Shown here: positions 9,216 through 17,799 of the stretch, one piece after another
Position numbering within the stretch: the stretch's first letter is position 1
Layout: the number at the start of each line of letters is the position of its first letter
Source of the DNA: Arcanobacterium sp.
GTDB lineage: Bacteria; Actinomycetota; Actinomycetes; Actinomycetales; Actinomycetaceae
Assembly: GCA_022778805.1 (NCBI GenBank)
Contig: JALFSN010000002.1
Span: forward strand, 248,001 to 312,000
Length of the DNA: 64,000 nt
Reading direction: 5' to 3'
Position numbers and translations under genes: made by a program
Notes under the pieces: model-generated
Database searches by the model: none
The model's input: the letters and a program-made list of their open reading frames with translations, nothing else
Told to the model about the DNA's origin: nothing

Positions 9216-10289
9216 ATGATCAGTTTCCAGCGGGATGTGAGCACAAACGCCGTCTCTGACGGCGCGAGCTACCAGGGGATGGCACCGGCGTTCCTTGGCG
9301 CTAAGATACCTAACGCCACTAGTGATGTTCTCACTCCAGCACGGCACGCATCGGCGTCATCCATCGCGCTCACTACGGATCCGGCTGTGGCAGCGGTGCC
9401 GACATCAGCTGCGGGAGCAGACCGCCGTTATAACGATCACACCAATCATGCCGCGTTGCGCGTGCGGCGTCACCTCTGTGGCTTGTTGCTTGCATTAGTC
9501 AGTTTACTAGCACTTAGTTCATGTGAATCGCTGAGCACCATCGCCATTCAAACCGACGGGGTCATCACCGGCACAGTCGATATCAGTGGGGATGCCGCAC
9601 TATTGGATACTGCCGGCTTTGATTGCGAAACGATTGACACACTCATTCAGAGCAAGGGAGGAGCTGCCCTCGGCGGCGGCAAAGGTGCATACCAAGTGAA
9701 AAATCAGTCGGATGAAAATACGATGCACTGCATCATCGACTTCAACACTGGCACCTCGGTAGCGGGCACGGCTATGCTGTCCGAAACTCCCACCAGCTAT
9801 GTATTCAGCATCCCGCGCGGTATCCTCACCAGCGCAAACGTGCGCACATTAAAACTGCTCAACCCTACGTTCACGCTGTCGGTAGCTATGCCTGGCAATA
9901 TCATCTCCGCCCCCGGAGCCACGATACAAGGCAACACTGCCACGTTTACCAGCACTGATGTGCTCGTCGATGGACTCAATGTAGAGGGGGATAAGAATCC
10001 CCCGAAAAACTCCTCCAAAAGCGCAGCAAAGACACCTACGATCGTGCGCACAGCTACGGCACCGCTTGAGCGCAGCAAAAAACTCGGCATCATCGAGTGG
10101 GCGCTCATTGGAATTGGCATTTTCCTCGTCATCGTGCTCGTCGTCGGCATTAGCCGCCAGCGCAGCAGAATCCGCCGTCGGCGCATGAGCAATTCAGATA
10201 GCGGTTCAGATAAAGACAGCAATCAAGGTGACGAACTCGGTTACAACTCAAGCGACGAATCCAATCCAGACGAGGAACAGGAAGAATAA
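9216..10289 (+). CDS. LppM-like lipoprotein with C-terminal membrane anchor
   Basis: The core has a signal segment with lipobox LALSSC (Cys at about residue 103 from this start), a beta-rich domain of about 160 residues opening with TIAIQTDGVITGTV, a disordered linker, a transmembrane helix (IIEWALIGIGIF region), an Arg-rich stop-transfer and an acidic Ser/Asp/Glu tail. This is the layout of actinobacterial LppM, a surface protein that in M. tuberculosis affects phagosome processing. I chose ATG 9216 because TACAAT sits 7 nt upstream. It leaves about 80 hydrophilic residues before the signal peptide, which is unusual, so a later TTG (9456) or GTG (9462) start is a real alternative. Confidence 0.75.
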   Translation: MISFQRDVSTNAVSDGASYQGMAPAFLGAKIPNATSDVLTPARHASASSIALTTDPAVAAVPTSAAGADRRYNDHTNHAALRVRRHLCGLLLALVSLLALSSCESLSTIAIQTDGVITGTVDISGDAALLDTAGFDCETIDTLIQSKGGAALGGGKGAYQVKNQSDENTMHCIIDFNTGTSVAGTAMLSETPTSYVFSIPRGILTSANVRTLKLLNPTFTLSVAMPGNIISAPGATIQGNTATFTSTDVLVDGLNVEGDKNPPKNSSKSAAKTPTIVRTATAPLERSKKLGIIEWALIGIGIFLVIVLVVGISRQRSRIRRRRMSNSDSGSDKDSNQGDELGYNSSDESNPDEEQEE

Positions 10290-10420
10290 CCGATCCGCTA
10301 GCCGCGCTAGCTCCGAACAGACTCGGCCAGCGAATAGACGCGGCCAGCCCCGAACCAGGGCTAGCCGCTCAATGGAATCACCTTAGTCGCGCAGTGCGCC
10401 AGCCTAACCAAGCAGCCAGC

Positions 10421-11707
10421 TTAATCAAGCAGACTGTGGCGCACGATTGTCTGTTCGCGCTCCGCCCCCACGCCAATGGCGGAAATCCGGCAGCCCGAGA
10501 GTTCCTCTAACCTGTGGATGTAGGCCTGGGCATTAGCCGGCAACTCATCGAAATTGCGCGCCCCAGAGATATCTTCTTCCCAGCCAGGGATCATCTCGTA
10601 AATCGGCTGTGCATGATGTATATCAGACTGGCTTTGCGGCATGTCTTCCACGCGCTCGCCGTCAATATCGTATGCCACGCACACTGGAATTTCTTTCAGT
10701 CCGGTGAGCACATCCAACTTCGTGATGACGATATCCGTGAGAGAGTTGATCGCTGTGGCATAGCGCGCCACCACGGCGTCATACCATCCGCAGCGGCGTG
10801 GACGACCGGTCGTCACCCCATACTCATGCCCTGCCTCACGCAGCCAATCTCCCTGCTCACCAGTGAGCTCCGTGGGGAACGGTCCCTCGCCCACGCGCGT
10901 GATATAAGCCTTGGCAACGCCCACAATGCGATCGATTTTCCGCGGCCCGACGCCCGATCCAGTGCACGCTCCAGCAGCCGTACAATTGCTTGAGGTGACG
11001 AATGGATACGTCCCGTGATCAATATCGAGCATCGTAGCTTGGCCGCCCTCAAAGACCACCGTCTTTCCCGCATCGAGTGCATGATTGAGCTCAGCTGGCA
11101 CATTGAGCAGCATCGGCTTGATGCGATCCGCATAGCTGAGCAATTCATCGCTCACGCCCTCTACCGTAAACGGATCCTGGCCGAGTAGTTTCACGATATC
11201 GGGATTCTTTTGCGCCAGCGCCCCCTCTACCTTTTGTCGCAAAATTGAGGGATCGAAGAGATCTTGAATGCGTATGCCGATGCGGTTCATCTTGTCGGCG
11301 TACGTCGGGCCAATGCCGCGGCCAGTGGTGCCAAGTTTGCGCTTGCCTAGCATCCGTTCATTGACGGCGTCCATTGCCTTGTTGTACGGAGGAATGATGT
11401 GTGCGTTGGGAGAGATACGCAGCCGCGATGTATCGATGCCGCGCGCATTCAAATCAGCCATCTCATCAAAGAGCACCGCAAGATCCACGACGACTCCATT
11501 GCCAATCACCGTTGTGCACCCTGGGCTGAGGATACCTGCCGGCACGAGATGCAGAGCAAATTTTTCACCATTGACGACGACGGTATGTCCGGCGTTGTTG
11601 CCGCCGTTGAACTTTACGACGTAATCAACCGCTGTCCCGAGCTGATCAGTCGCTTTTCCTTTACCCTCATCGCCCCACTGCGCTCCCAGCACAACAATCC
11701 CTGGCAT
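10421..11707 (-). CDS. purA: Adenylosuccinate synthetase
   Basis: Joins IMP and aspartate using GTP, the first committed step to AMP. The protein is 428 residues and begins [18 protein letters not shown], the P-loop signature of the family. The ATG at 11705-11707 is preceded by GGAGG with good spacing, so upstream in-frame codons are not used. The gene follows fba on the same strand, separated by a strong terminator. purB, the next enzyme in the pathway, is elsewhere in this window at 43832-45274. Confidence 0.98.
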   Translation of the reverse strand: MPGIVVLGAQWGDEGKGKATDQLGTAVDYVVKFNGGNNAGHTVVVNGEKFALHLVPAGILSPGCTTVIGNGVVVDLAVLFDEMADLNARGIDTSRLRISPNAHIIPPYNKAMDAVNERMLGKRKLGTTGRGIGPTYADKMNRIGIRIQDLFDPSILRQKVEGALAQKNPDIVKLLGQDPFTVEGVSDELLSYADRIKPMLLNVPAELNHALDAGKTVVFEGGQATMLDIDHGTYPFVTSSNCTAAGACTGSGVGPRKIDRIVGVAKAYITRVGEGPFPTELTGEQGDWLREAGHEYGVTTGRPRRCGWYDAVVARYATAINSLTDIVITKLDVLTGLKEIPVCVAYDIDGERVEDMPQSQSDIHHAQPIYEMIPGWEEDISGARNFDELPANAQAYIHRLEELSGCRISAIGVGAEREQTIVRHSLLD

Positions 11708-11840
11708 AACGTTCCTCCGCTTCACCTGCACAGTGCCAATCAGCATTGCTTTCTTATTTTAATGTATCCGCCTGCCCCGCACTAGGACGATCAACGCATG
11801 AAATGCGCAATACTTTATCGCGAGAAAACAGCCTTGCCGC

Positions 11841-11878
11841 GAAAACGGTGGTGGCTCCCAGGTTGAGGGAGCCACCAC
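11841..11878 (-). terminator. Terminator after fba
   Basis: A perfect 12-bp stem, GTGGTGGCTCCC (11848-11859) with GGGAGCCACCAC (11867-11878), a 7-nt loop and GTTTT on the minus strand (11841-11845). It separates fba from purA. Confidence 0.85.
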
Positions 11879-11957
11879 ACAGTATTATTTTCTTATTATT
11901 TCCGCTGGTTACGTTTGTTTTCGCTGCTCACGCAGACGGATCAACCCAGCGATGCGG

Positions 11958-12986
11958 TCACTTATTGTGCGAATCAATCGATCCCAAGCGCTCGCATGCT
12001 TCCACGACGCGATCAGCCATGCCAGCCTGAGCCGCCTTGCCCCAAGCGCGCGGATCGTAGAGCTTCTTCACGCCCACCTCGCCGTCAATCTTGAGCACGC
12101 CGTCATAGTTCTTCAGCATCCAATCCACCACTGGACGAGTAAATGCGTACTGCGTGTCGGTATCGACGTTCATCTTGATGACGCCGTTGGCCACAGCCGT
12201 AGCGATCTCTTCTTCGGTGGAGCCTGAGCCGCCGTGCATCACGAGATCGAATGGGCGATTGTCTTTCCAGCCCACAATCTGAGCCACTTCTTCCTGGATC
12301 TTGCCGAGGATGTCGGGACGCAGTTTCACGTTGCCTGGCTTGTAGACACCATGCACATTACCGAACGTCAGAGCCGTGATGTAGCGGCCTTTCTCGCCCA
12401 AGCCGAGAGCTTTCACCGCTTTCATAGCATCTTCAGTGGAGGTGTAGAGCTTGTCGTTGATTTCGCCAACGACGCCATCTTCCTCGCCGCCCACAGCGCC
12501 GATTTCAATCTCCAGAATGGTGTGTGCTTTCTGGCTCTTCTCAAGCATCTGCACGGCGATGTCGATATTCTCATCGAGAGCGATTGCCGAACCATCCCAC
12601 ATGTGGCTCTGGAAGAAAGGCTCACGACCAGCCTTCACTTCCTCTGCCTCAAGTTCCAACAGCGGAAGCACCCAGGAATCGAGATTCTGCTTAGCGCAGT
12701 GATCGGTGTGCAAAGCTACGTTGATAGGATAGTTCTTTGCCACTTCGCGGGCATATGCAGCCATAGCGAGCGAGCCGGCCACACGGTCTTTGATTGAAGA
12801 GCCGCTCCAGTATTCAGCGCCACCCACGCTCACCTGGATAATGCCGTCTGAATTGGCCTTAGTAAAGCCCTCCAGCGCCGCCGTGAGGGTCTGACTCGAC
12901 GTCACGTTAATGGCAGGATATGCAAATTTTCCGGCTTTAGCCTTGTCGAGCATTGCATTGTATTCTTCAGTGGTTACGATTGCCAC
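11958..12986 (-). CDS. fba: Fructose-bisphosphate aldolase, class II
   Basis: The zinc-dependent aldolase of glycolysis and gluconeogenesis. The protein is 342 residues, with the metal-binding ALHTDHC segment, GNVHGVY, the phosphate-binding MHGGSGS and the NVDTDTQ motif, as in the class IIA type common in Actinobacteria. The GTG at 12984-12986 is chosen since AAAGGAG lies six bases upstream. Neighbours trmH-type methyltransferase, fba and purA form an order seen in other Actinobacteria. Confidence 0.97.
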   Translation of the reverse strand: MAIVTTEEYNAMLDKAKAGKFAYPAINVTSSQTLTAALEGFTKANSDGIIQVSVGGAEYWSGSSIKDRVAGSLAMAAYAREVAKNYPINVALHTDHCAKQNLDSWVLPLLELEAEEVKAGREPFFQSHMWDGSAIALDENIDIAVQMLEKSQKAHTILEIEIGAVGGEEDGVVGEINDKLYTSTEDAMKAVKALGLGEKGRYITALTFGNVHGVYKPGNVKLRPDILGKIQEEVAQIVGWKDNRPFDLVMHGGSGSTEEEIATAVANGVIKMNVDTDTQYAFTRPVVDWMLKNYDGVLKIDGEVGVKKLYDPRAWGKAAQAGMADRVVEACERLGSIDSHNK

Positions 12987-13347
12987 GAGCAACTCCTTTT
13001 GCGATAGTGTGCGTGCCAGCGGGCAGCCATCAAACTGACATCTGCTCACTCGCCACCTACGAGTCCGCCGTCACACTCCATGACGGTTCTATTATTCCAC
13101 CGAATTCTGGTGCGCTCTAGGCACATAGGCACGATCTACACCACATTCGCGCATCTTCACTCACCGCGGGCGTCGCAGCGACTACCTGCCGGTGGCGGGC
13201 AGAACAAACAGTAGCAGACAACCGATAGCGTGGCAGAGCAGCAGCACAGCAGAACGGCAGACCAATAGATGCAGCAAAAGCAGCAGACAGACGAGCGGCT
13301 TGGACAGCTCAGCACAGTGCTCAGCGAGCATTGCTCATCCTGGCTCC
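12987..13347. other. Gap between fba and the RNA methyltransferase gene
   Basis: No supported gene. The stretch contains the presumed fba promoter and C/A-rich low-complexity sequence with repeated AGCAG words (13190-13330). No convincing terminator for the methyltransferase gene is seen. Confidence 0.35.
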
Positions 13348-14016
13348 TTATGCGCGATACTGCGCAATCCACCAGTGCATCGCAATCGCCGCCGCAGCCG
13401 CAACGTTCATAGAACGGGTAGAACCAAACTGCGGAATGTAGACGAATTTTTCGGCCGTAGCGAGCAACTCCGGCGAAATCCCCGTGCTCTCCTGCCCAAA
13501 GACGAGGAGACAGCGCTCGGGCAGCTCAGTGTGTTCCAACTGGGTAGAACCCTCCATATTATCGACGGCCACCACATGATAGTTGTGTTCTCGCGCCCAC
13601 TGTGCCAAATCGTCGGGGCTTGGATGGTGCATGATGTCCAGATATCGATCCGTCACCATTGCTCCTCGACGATTCCACTTACGCCGACCGACGATATGCA
13701 CTGCACCCACGTTGAACGCATTGCCAGTGCGGACGATGGAACCGATATTGAGATCATGCTCTAAATTTTCAATCGCAATGTGTAGCGCCGACGAATGCGC
13801 TCGTAAATCTGCGCGAATTGCATCCATACTCCAGTAGCGGTAGCGGTCAATGACGTTACGCCGATCGCCATTTTCTAACAGCTGCGGATCATAGGGTTCC
13901 GTGACGGCGCCATCTGCGCCGCGCGGCCACTCCCCCTCCCATGGCCCCACGCCAACCTCCGGCCGTGGGTAGGGCTGCTGCTCGTCATTCTCACGTGTCA
14001 TATTCTCACTTGCCAC
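13348..14016 (-). CDS. TrmH/SpoU-family RNA 2'-O-methyltransferase
   Basis: A 222-residue SPOUT methyltransferase. The trefoil-knot motifs are present: HDLNIGSIVRTGNAFNV (motif 1), LLVFGQESTGIS (motif 2) and GSTRSMNVAAAAAIAM (motif 3). Residues 1-60 are a hydrophilic extension. The family 2'-O-methylates ribose in tRNA or rRNA; the substrate cannot be deduced. The GTG start at 14014-14016 is supported by a TAGGAT box 8 nt upstream (leaderless type); an in-frame ATG five codons later is possible. Confidence 0.85.
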   Translation of the reverse strand: MASENMTRENDEQQPYPRPEVGVGPWEGEWPRGADGAVTEPYDPQLLENGDRRNVIDRYRYWSMDAIRADLRAHSSALHIAIENLEHDLNIGSIVRTGNAFNVGAVHIVGRRKWNRRGAMVTDRYLDIMHHPSPDDLAQWAREHNYHVVAVDNMEGSTQLEHTELPERCLLVFGQESTGISPELLATAEKFVYIPQFGSTRSMNVAAAAAIAMHWWIAQYRA

Positions 14017-14040
14017 GAAGAGCTATCCTAGCAGCGATAT

Positions 14041-14082
14041 CGGCAGGGTTTCGCCGCCACTGGCAACGGCGAAACCCTGCCG
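14041..14082. repeat. Perfect 16-bp inverted repeat
   Basis: CGGCAGGGTTTCGCCG (14041-14056) and its exact complement (14067-14082) flank a 10-nt loop. There is no T-run. It lies just upstream of the methyltransferase start and about 150 nt after the dehydrogenase stop, so it may be a terminator of the U-less type used by Actinobacteria, or a protein-binding site. Confidence 0.7.
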
Positions 14083-14228
14083 CCTTACGCATCAAACTCA
14101 CTGCCCAGCTAGCCACGCATTCATACACTGACGATTTATGCAGTTCGGGAGCGTCTGCGCGCGGAACTCTCGCTTGCGGCTCCGGCGTGCGGGCTGCTCA
14201 CACGCCGGATTCAGGCGTCATATGGAGT

Positions 14229-15014
14229 TCAGGAATTTGGAATTCCGGCGCTGCGTCCGGAGAGCTTCGGCCCTGCGAAAAATCTCACTAACGATCTCGG
14301 TGCCACTTTAAGAGCGCCATAGGCCGCCTTGTAGAGCAGACCTGGCACCACCAGCACTCTGCGGTGGCGAGCAGCATCGAGCGTTGCCTGCACTACGGTG
14401 TTGAGCGAGAGGAAAGCCCACTCGGGCCACTGACTTGAATCCACATGCGAGCGCTGATGGAACTCGGTGTGCATCAAACCAGGCAGCACCACCGTGGCAT
14501 TGACGCCGGTGCCCTCCAGATCGGCGGCAAGCCCCTCCGTAAATGTCTTCACCCACGCTTTGTGCGCAGAATACGTGCCCTGCACCGTCATTGAGGTGAT
14601 AGAAGCGACATTGATAATAGTGCCCCGACCGCGCGCTACCATCGCTTTCGTGGCCGCATGGGAAAGAACCAATACGGCATTGACCATCACGTTTGCCCCG
14701 CTCATCTCCACTCGCGCCTGCCCACCGACGAATTCTTGGCCTAATCCGCCGCCGGCGTTATTAATCAGTAGCGTGATTGGATCATCCTGAGCTCCCAGCC
14801 GATTCGCCACTTTCTGAACCCCCGCAGAGGTACTCAAATCGGCAGGCAGTACCTCAACGTCCACCCCAGCTTTCTGGCGAATACTTTCAGCCAGCTCCAT
14901 TAGCCGCTCTTCGCTGCGCGCCACCAGCACGACGTCGTTGCGCTCAGCAGCGAGTTCCCACGCGAATTCCTTACCCAGTCCAGAGCTGGCTCCTGTGATT
15001 AATGCACGTCCCAT
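14229..15014 (-). CDS. Short-chain dehydrogenase/reductase
   Basis: A classical SDR of 261 residues. TGASSGLG is the cofactor loop near the N terminus, NNAGG follows the fourth strand, and Ser (ASITS), Tyr and Lys (YSAHK) make the catalytic triad. The substrate is unknown; a partly hydrophobic C-terminal part (LLYKAAYGALKVAP) resembles SDRs acting on lipids or ketones. I use the ATG at 15012-15014, which begins exactly at the Rossmann strand and has TAAAGT 7 nt upstream; an upstream-extended frame would add 39 residues of unlikely composition. Confidence 0.88.
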   Translation of the reverse strand: MGRALITGASSGLGKEFAWELAAERNDVVLVARSEERLMELAESIRQKAGVDVEVLPADLSTSAGVQKVANRLGAQDDPITLLINNAGGGLGQEFVGGQARVEMSGANVMVNAVLVLSHAATKAMVARGRGTIINVASITSMTVQGTYSAHKAWVKTFTEGLAADLEGTGVNATVVLPGLMHTEFHQRSHVDSSQWPEWAFLSLNTVVQATLDAARHRRVLVVPGLLYKAAYGALKVAPRSLVRFFAGPKLSGRSAGIPNS

Positions 15015-15021
15015 GCGTCCC

Positions 15022-15027
15022 ACTTTA
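15022..15027 (-). promoter_or_regulatory. -10 box of a probably leaderless SDR transcript
   Basis: TAAAGT on the minus strand, 7 nt before the ATG of the dehydrogenase. No Shine-Dalgarno sequence is present there. Confidence 0.4.
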
Positions 15028-15240
15028 CATACGTTGCCAGCAATGCGCGTCGCAGATGGCAAAATGCGCCGCGAAAGCGCCCACGTGCGGGCAAGGCCAC
15101 GGTTCGCAGCCTGCACGAACGCAGCCTGCACGAACTCGGCGCATCAGCAAGCGCAGCTCGCCAACGCATCAGCAAGCACAGCCCGTCCTAACATCTGAGC
15201 GTCACAGCTCCTTAGCACTTTGGCGTTTAGTATCTTAGCG

Positions 15241-16089
15241 TCACAGCATCCGCATCTGAGCCGTGAGCGAGGGCCATATCACGCGATGAGGCTGCCCAAA
15301 AGGCACGCTGCCGAGAAATAAACCAGCTCGGCACACCTCGGGATCCATCCAAATAAAAGACCCTGCCTGCCCAAAATGACCAATCGTCTGCGGCGAAAAA
15401 TCAGCGCTGAGCCAATGGGGATCTTTGCGGCCACGAATCGAGAATCCCAATCCCCACTGATTGTTCACCTGTTTGCCATATCCAGGCAATATACCGGCGA
15501 GGCCATCAAACTGCGGCGCAATCGCCTGCTCAAACAAATCGGACGATATCAGCGTGGGATGCAGTAATTCCACAGCAAACCGCACCAACGAGTCTGCACT
15601 TGCCACCCCATCAGAGGCGATTGATCCAGCTGGCACCTCGTCGCTTCCCTGCACCGGCCACCTGCCCGCTACCAACGCAAACGTGTCCATCCCCAGCGGC
15701 TCCGCCACAGCGTGCATAATCCATTCCTGCACCGGCATTCCCACGTAGTGCTCCACTATCTGGCCGAGCACATCATAGCCATAGTTGGAGTAGATGCGGC
15801 GCACGCCAGGCTTTGCAATCGGTTTCCCTTTGCCAAAAGGCAGGCCAGAGGCATGTGCCAGTAAGTGGCGCAGCGTAGAGCCCTCAGGGCCAGCGGGAGT
15901 ATCAAGCGTGAGCAGACCGCGATCCACTGCCACCAAGGCAGCGTATGCCGCAATTGGTTTCGTCACCGATGCGAGCGGAAACATCCGATCTGGATCTCCC
16001 ACGATGAGATCGAGACCCTGCGGCGTCACGCTCATATATGAATGTGGAAAATCAAAATTGTCTGCAGGTAGCGGCTCATCCCTCACCAC
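15241..16089 (-). CDS. Serine hydrolase of the beta-lactamase/esterase (class C-like) family
   Basis: A 282-residue protein with the three penicillin-binding-fold motifs: SVTK (41-44, nucleophile Ser41), YSN (100-102) and an HFGQAG box in place of KTG near residue 245. It has no signal peptide, so it is probably cytoplasmic and more likely an esterase or peptidase than a resistance enzyme. The GTG start has AAGGAGGG seven bases upstream. It lies 63 nt after xth on the same strand. Confidence 0.85.
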   Translation of the reverse strand: MVRDEPLPADNFDFPHSYMSVTPQGLDLIVGDPDRMFPLASVTKPIAAYAALVAVDRGLLTLDTPAGPEGSTLRHLLAHASGLPFGKGKPIAKPGVRRIYSNYGYDVLGQIVEHYVGMPVQEWIMHAVAEPLGMDTFALVAGRWPVQGSDEVPAGSIASDGVASADSLVRFAVELLHPTLISSDLFEQAIAPQFDGLAGILPGYGKQVNNQWGLGFSIRGRKDPHWLSADFSPQTIGHFGQAGSFIWMDPEVCRAGLFLGSVPFGQPHRVIWPSLTAQMRML

Positions 16090-16152
16090 GTTTCCCTCCT
16101 TACGGCGTCACCGATATGCGCCGCCACTGATACACATCTTCTTCGGCGCGCA

Positions 16153-16947
16153 CTAGCCGATCTCCACGATGACGGGCACGTGATCAGACGCCCCTTTACC
16201 TTTACGCTCGTCCCGATCAATCTGGGCGGTGTGCACCCGCTGCGCGAGCGCCGGCGAGGCGTAGACGTAATCAATGCGCATGCCCTCATTGCGAGGAAAA
16301 TGCAGTCGCTGATAATCCCAAAATGTGTAATTCGTCGCGTGGGCACGGGTCACTTCCGTGAAGCCGCTATCTTCAAACGCGAAAAAGGCTTTTCGCTCTG
16401 AGGGCGTCATGTAGAGATGATCTGGCGTAGCATCTGTATCCCACACATCCGCATCAGTCGGAATCACGTTCCAATCGCCCACGATAGCAAGCTGTGCGTC
16501 AGGATGTGCAGTGACGACGCTCGCGGCATAATCACGTAGCTTCGCCAAGAAATCGAGTTTGTAGCGATAGTGAGGATCGTTCACGCTGCGCCCATTGGGT
16601 ACGTATACGCTCCACAGCTCCATTCCGCCCACACAAGCTCCCACTGCCCGAGCTTCTAAAGGCGGGTCCGTTTGCTGCTCATCTTTAGAAAACCCTGGTT
16701 GCTCAGGAAAACTATGTCGCACGTCATCCAGGCCCACTCGGGAAATGATTGCTACTCCGTTCCATTGATTGAGGCCGTGCGCCGCTACCTCGTACCCAGC
16801 TTGTATAAAAGGCTGCGCTGGAAATTGCTCGCTCTTACACTTCAGTTCTTGAATGGCGAGTACGTCGAGATCGTGGCGTTCTAACACCGCCAGTACTCGA
16901 TCGATCCGAGCTCGAATTGAATTCACATTCCAGGTGGCAATTTTCAT
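16153..16947 (-). CDS. xth: Exodeoxyribonuclease III
   Basis: An AP endonuclease and 3'-exonuclease of base-excision repair. The 264-residue protein starts MKIATWNVNSIRAR, has the metal ligand motif IQELKCK, the catalytic GDWNV and the C-terminal SDHVPV histidine box. The ATG is preceded by TAGGCTGGAGCT, which can be read as a ribosome site (GGAG) or as a -10 box for a leaderless message. The serine hydrolase gene follows. Confidence 0.96.
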   Translation of the reverse strand: MKIATWNVNSIRARIDRVLAVLERHDLDVLAIQELKCKSEQFPAQPFIQAGYEVAAHGLNQWNGVAIISRVGLDDVRHSFPEQPGFSKDEQQTDPPLEARAVGACVGGMELWSVYVPNGRSVNDPHYRYKLDFLAKLRDYAASVVTAHPDAQLAIVGDWNVIPTDADVWDTDATPDHLYMTPSERKAFFAFEDSGFTEVTRAHATNYTFWDYQRLHFPRNEGMRIDYVYASPALAQRVHTAQIDRDERKGKGASDHVPVIVEIG

Positions 16948-17155
16948 AGCTCCAGCCTATTTCATGGCACCAGCCAACACTCACTTTTATAGCGTCAGCT
17001 CACCGAGCCAACTTATAGTGCCAACCCATAGCGCCAGCTTATAGTGCCAGCCGGAACTCACTTTCACGGCGTCAGCTCACAGAGACAGCTCTTGCCGTGA
17101 CGCCGGCCGCGATGCTCGATGTGCATCACCGCTCACAGTGCGATAGCATTGTGAT
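16948..17155. repeat. Degenerate short-repeat spacer
   Basis: About eight copies of a drifting 12-16 nt word related to TATAGYGYCAGCTCA run from about 16948 to 17090, for example near 16999, 17020, 17032 and 17040. They end in the hairpin-like GGCGTCAGCTCAC / GTGACGCC pair at 17067-17105. No gene is visible. Similar word-repeat spacers occur at 15121-15240, 32690-32840 and 35880-36000. Confidence 0.55.
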
Positions 17156-17416
17156 ATGCACAACACAGGCACGGATTCAGCGCTTGGTGGCTCGCCGGCA
17201 CACATGACGACGGCGGGGGCTTCGTTTTGCGCTGCGCCTGATCCGCTTCTTGATCTGTGTATCTCACCTGCGGCGCCAGATCTCTATTCTCCCGTCCGCA
17301 CGCTGTGCTGTGCACGTCGCACGGCAGATGGCGAATTGGCAGCAGGCCACGAAGATCCAGATTATTCGCGCTCTTTCCGCAATCATCCCTCAAATTTCGG
17401 TAAAAATAAGCGCTAG
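17156..17416 (+). CDS. Possible small hypothetical protein
   Basis: An open frame of 86 codons starting with ATG. A TAGCAT box ends 6 nt before the start, compatible with a leaderless message; there is no ribosome site. The product contains four cysteines in the middle (CISP, CCARR), is hydrophilic at the C terminus (SRSFRNHPSNFGKNKR) and matches no family I know. It lies between a repeat spacer and the SRP RNA gene on the opposite strand. It may be a chance frame. Confidence 0.3.
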   Translation: MHNTGTDSALGGSPAHMTTAGASFCAAPDPLLDLCISPAAPDLYSPVRTLCCARRTADGELAAGHEDPDYSRSFRNHPSNFGKNKR

Positions 17417-17465
17417 CACGTGGCTCCCGAGCCACTGTCCCCAGGCCACTGCCTAGCTAAGAGAT

Positions 17466-17556
17466 AAAAAGGCTCCCCACGCACCCGCCAGAGCCGCCGT
17501 GCCCTTGCTGCATTCCTGCCCTGGGGGATTCCGTCAGATAGCGCCACGTGAGGAGC
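17466..17556 (-). ncRNA. ffs: Signal recognition particle RNA (4.5S, small bacterial type)
   Basis: The minus strand carries the SRP domain IV signature AGGGCAGGAATGCAGCAAGG: the asymmetric loop CAGG/AGCA, a GCA/TGC helix and a GGAA tetraloop. The ends form a 10-bp helix, GCTCCTCACG (17556-17547) with CGTGGGGAGC (17481-17472). A TTTTT run at 17470-17466 ends the transcript. Total length is about 90 nt. It binds Ffh for co-translational membrane targeting. tRNA-Ser ends three bases upstream, so the two may share a transcript. Confidence 0.93.
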
Positions 17557-17558
17557 TG

Positions 17559-17643
17559 CGGGGCATGGGGGATTCGAACCCCCGAGGGCGTGAACCCAAC
17601 ACGCTTTCCAAGCGTGCGCCATAGGCCGCTAGGCGAATGCCCC
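17559..17643 (-). tRNA. tRNA-Ser (anticodon GGA)
   Basis: An 85-nt class II tRNA. The acceptor GGGGCAT/ATGCCCC, anticodon stem CACGC/GCGTG with GGA, a long variable arm and T arm GGGGGTTCGAATCCCCC are all complementary. The discriminator is G, as required for seryl-tRNA synthetase recognition. Confidence 0.96.
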
Positions 17644-17687
17644 TCGCAACGTTCACCAGCAGCATTGACTACTGCCAGCTCACATTG

Positions 17688-17760
17688 AGCCCCCTGCGAG
17701 ACTCGAACTCGCGACCGCTCGCTTACAAGGCGAGTGCTCTACCAACTGAGCTAAAGAGGC
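17688..17760 (-). tRNA. tRNA-Thr (anticodon TGT)
   Basis: A 73-nt cloverleaf on the minus strand: acceptor GCCTCTT/AGGGGGC with wobbles, D arm AGCTCAGTTGGTAGAGC, anticodon stem CTCGC/GCGAG with loop CTTGTAA, and T arm GCGAGTTCGAGTCTCGC. It lies 44 nt upstream of tRNA-Ser in the same direction. Confidence 0.95.
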
Positions 17761-17799
17761 CTAGCAGCCACAAGGCTGCTCGTCAATCATGCCACAGCA

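Noticed and set aside
15241-16089. Antibiotic-resistance beta-lactamase
   Set aside because: There is no signal peptide and the third motif is HxG rather than KTG; the esterase-like serine hydrolase group fits better.
17067-17105. Terminator formed by GGCGTCAGCTCAC and GTGACGCC
   Set aside because: The pairing is interrupted and there is no T-run; it is better explained by the repeated word plus the common octamer.
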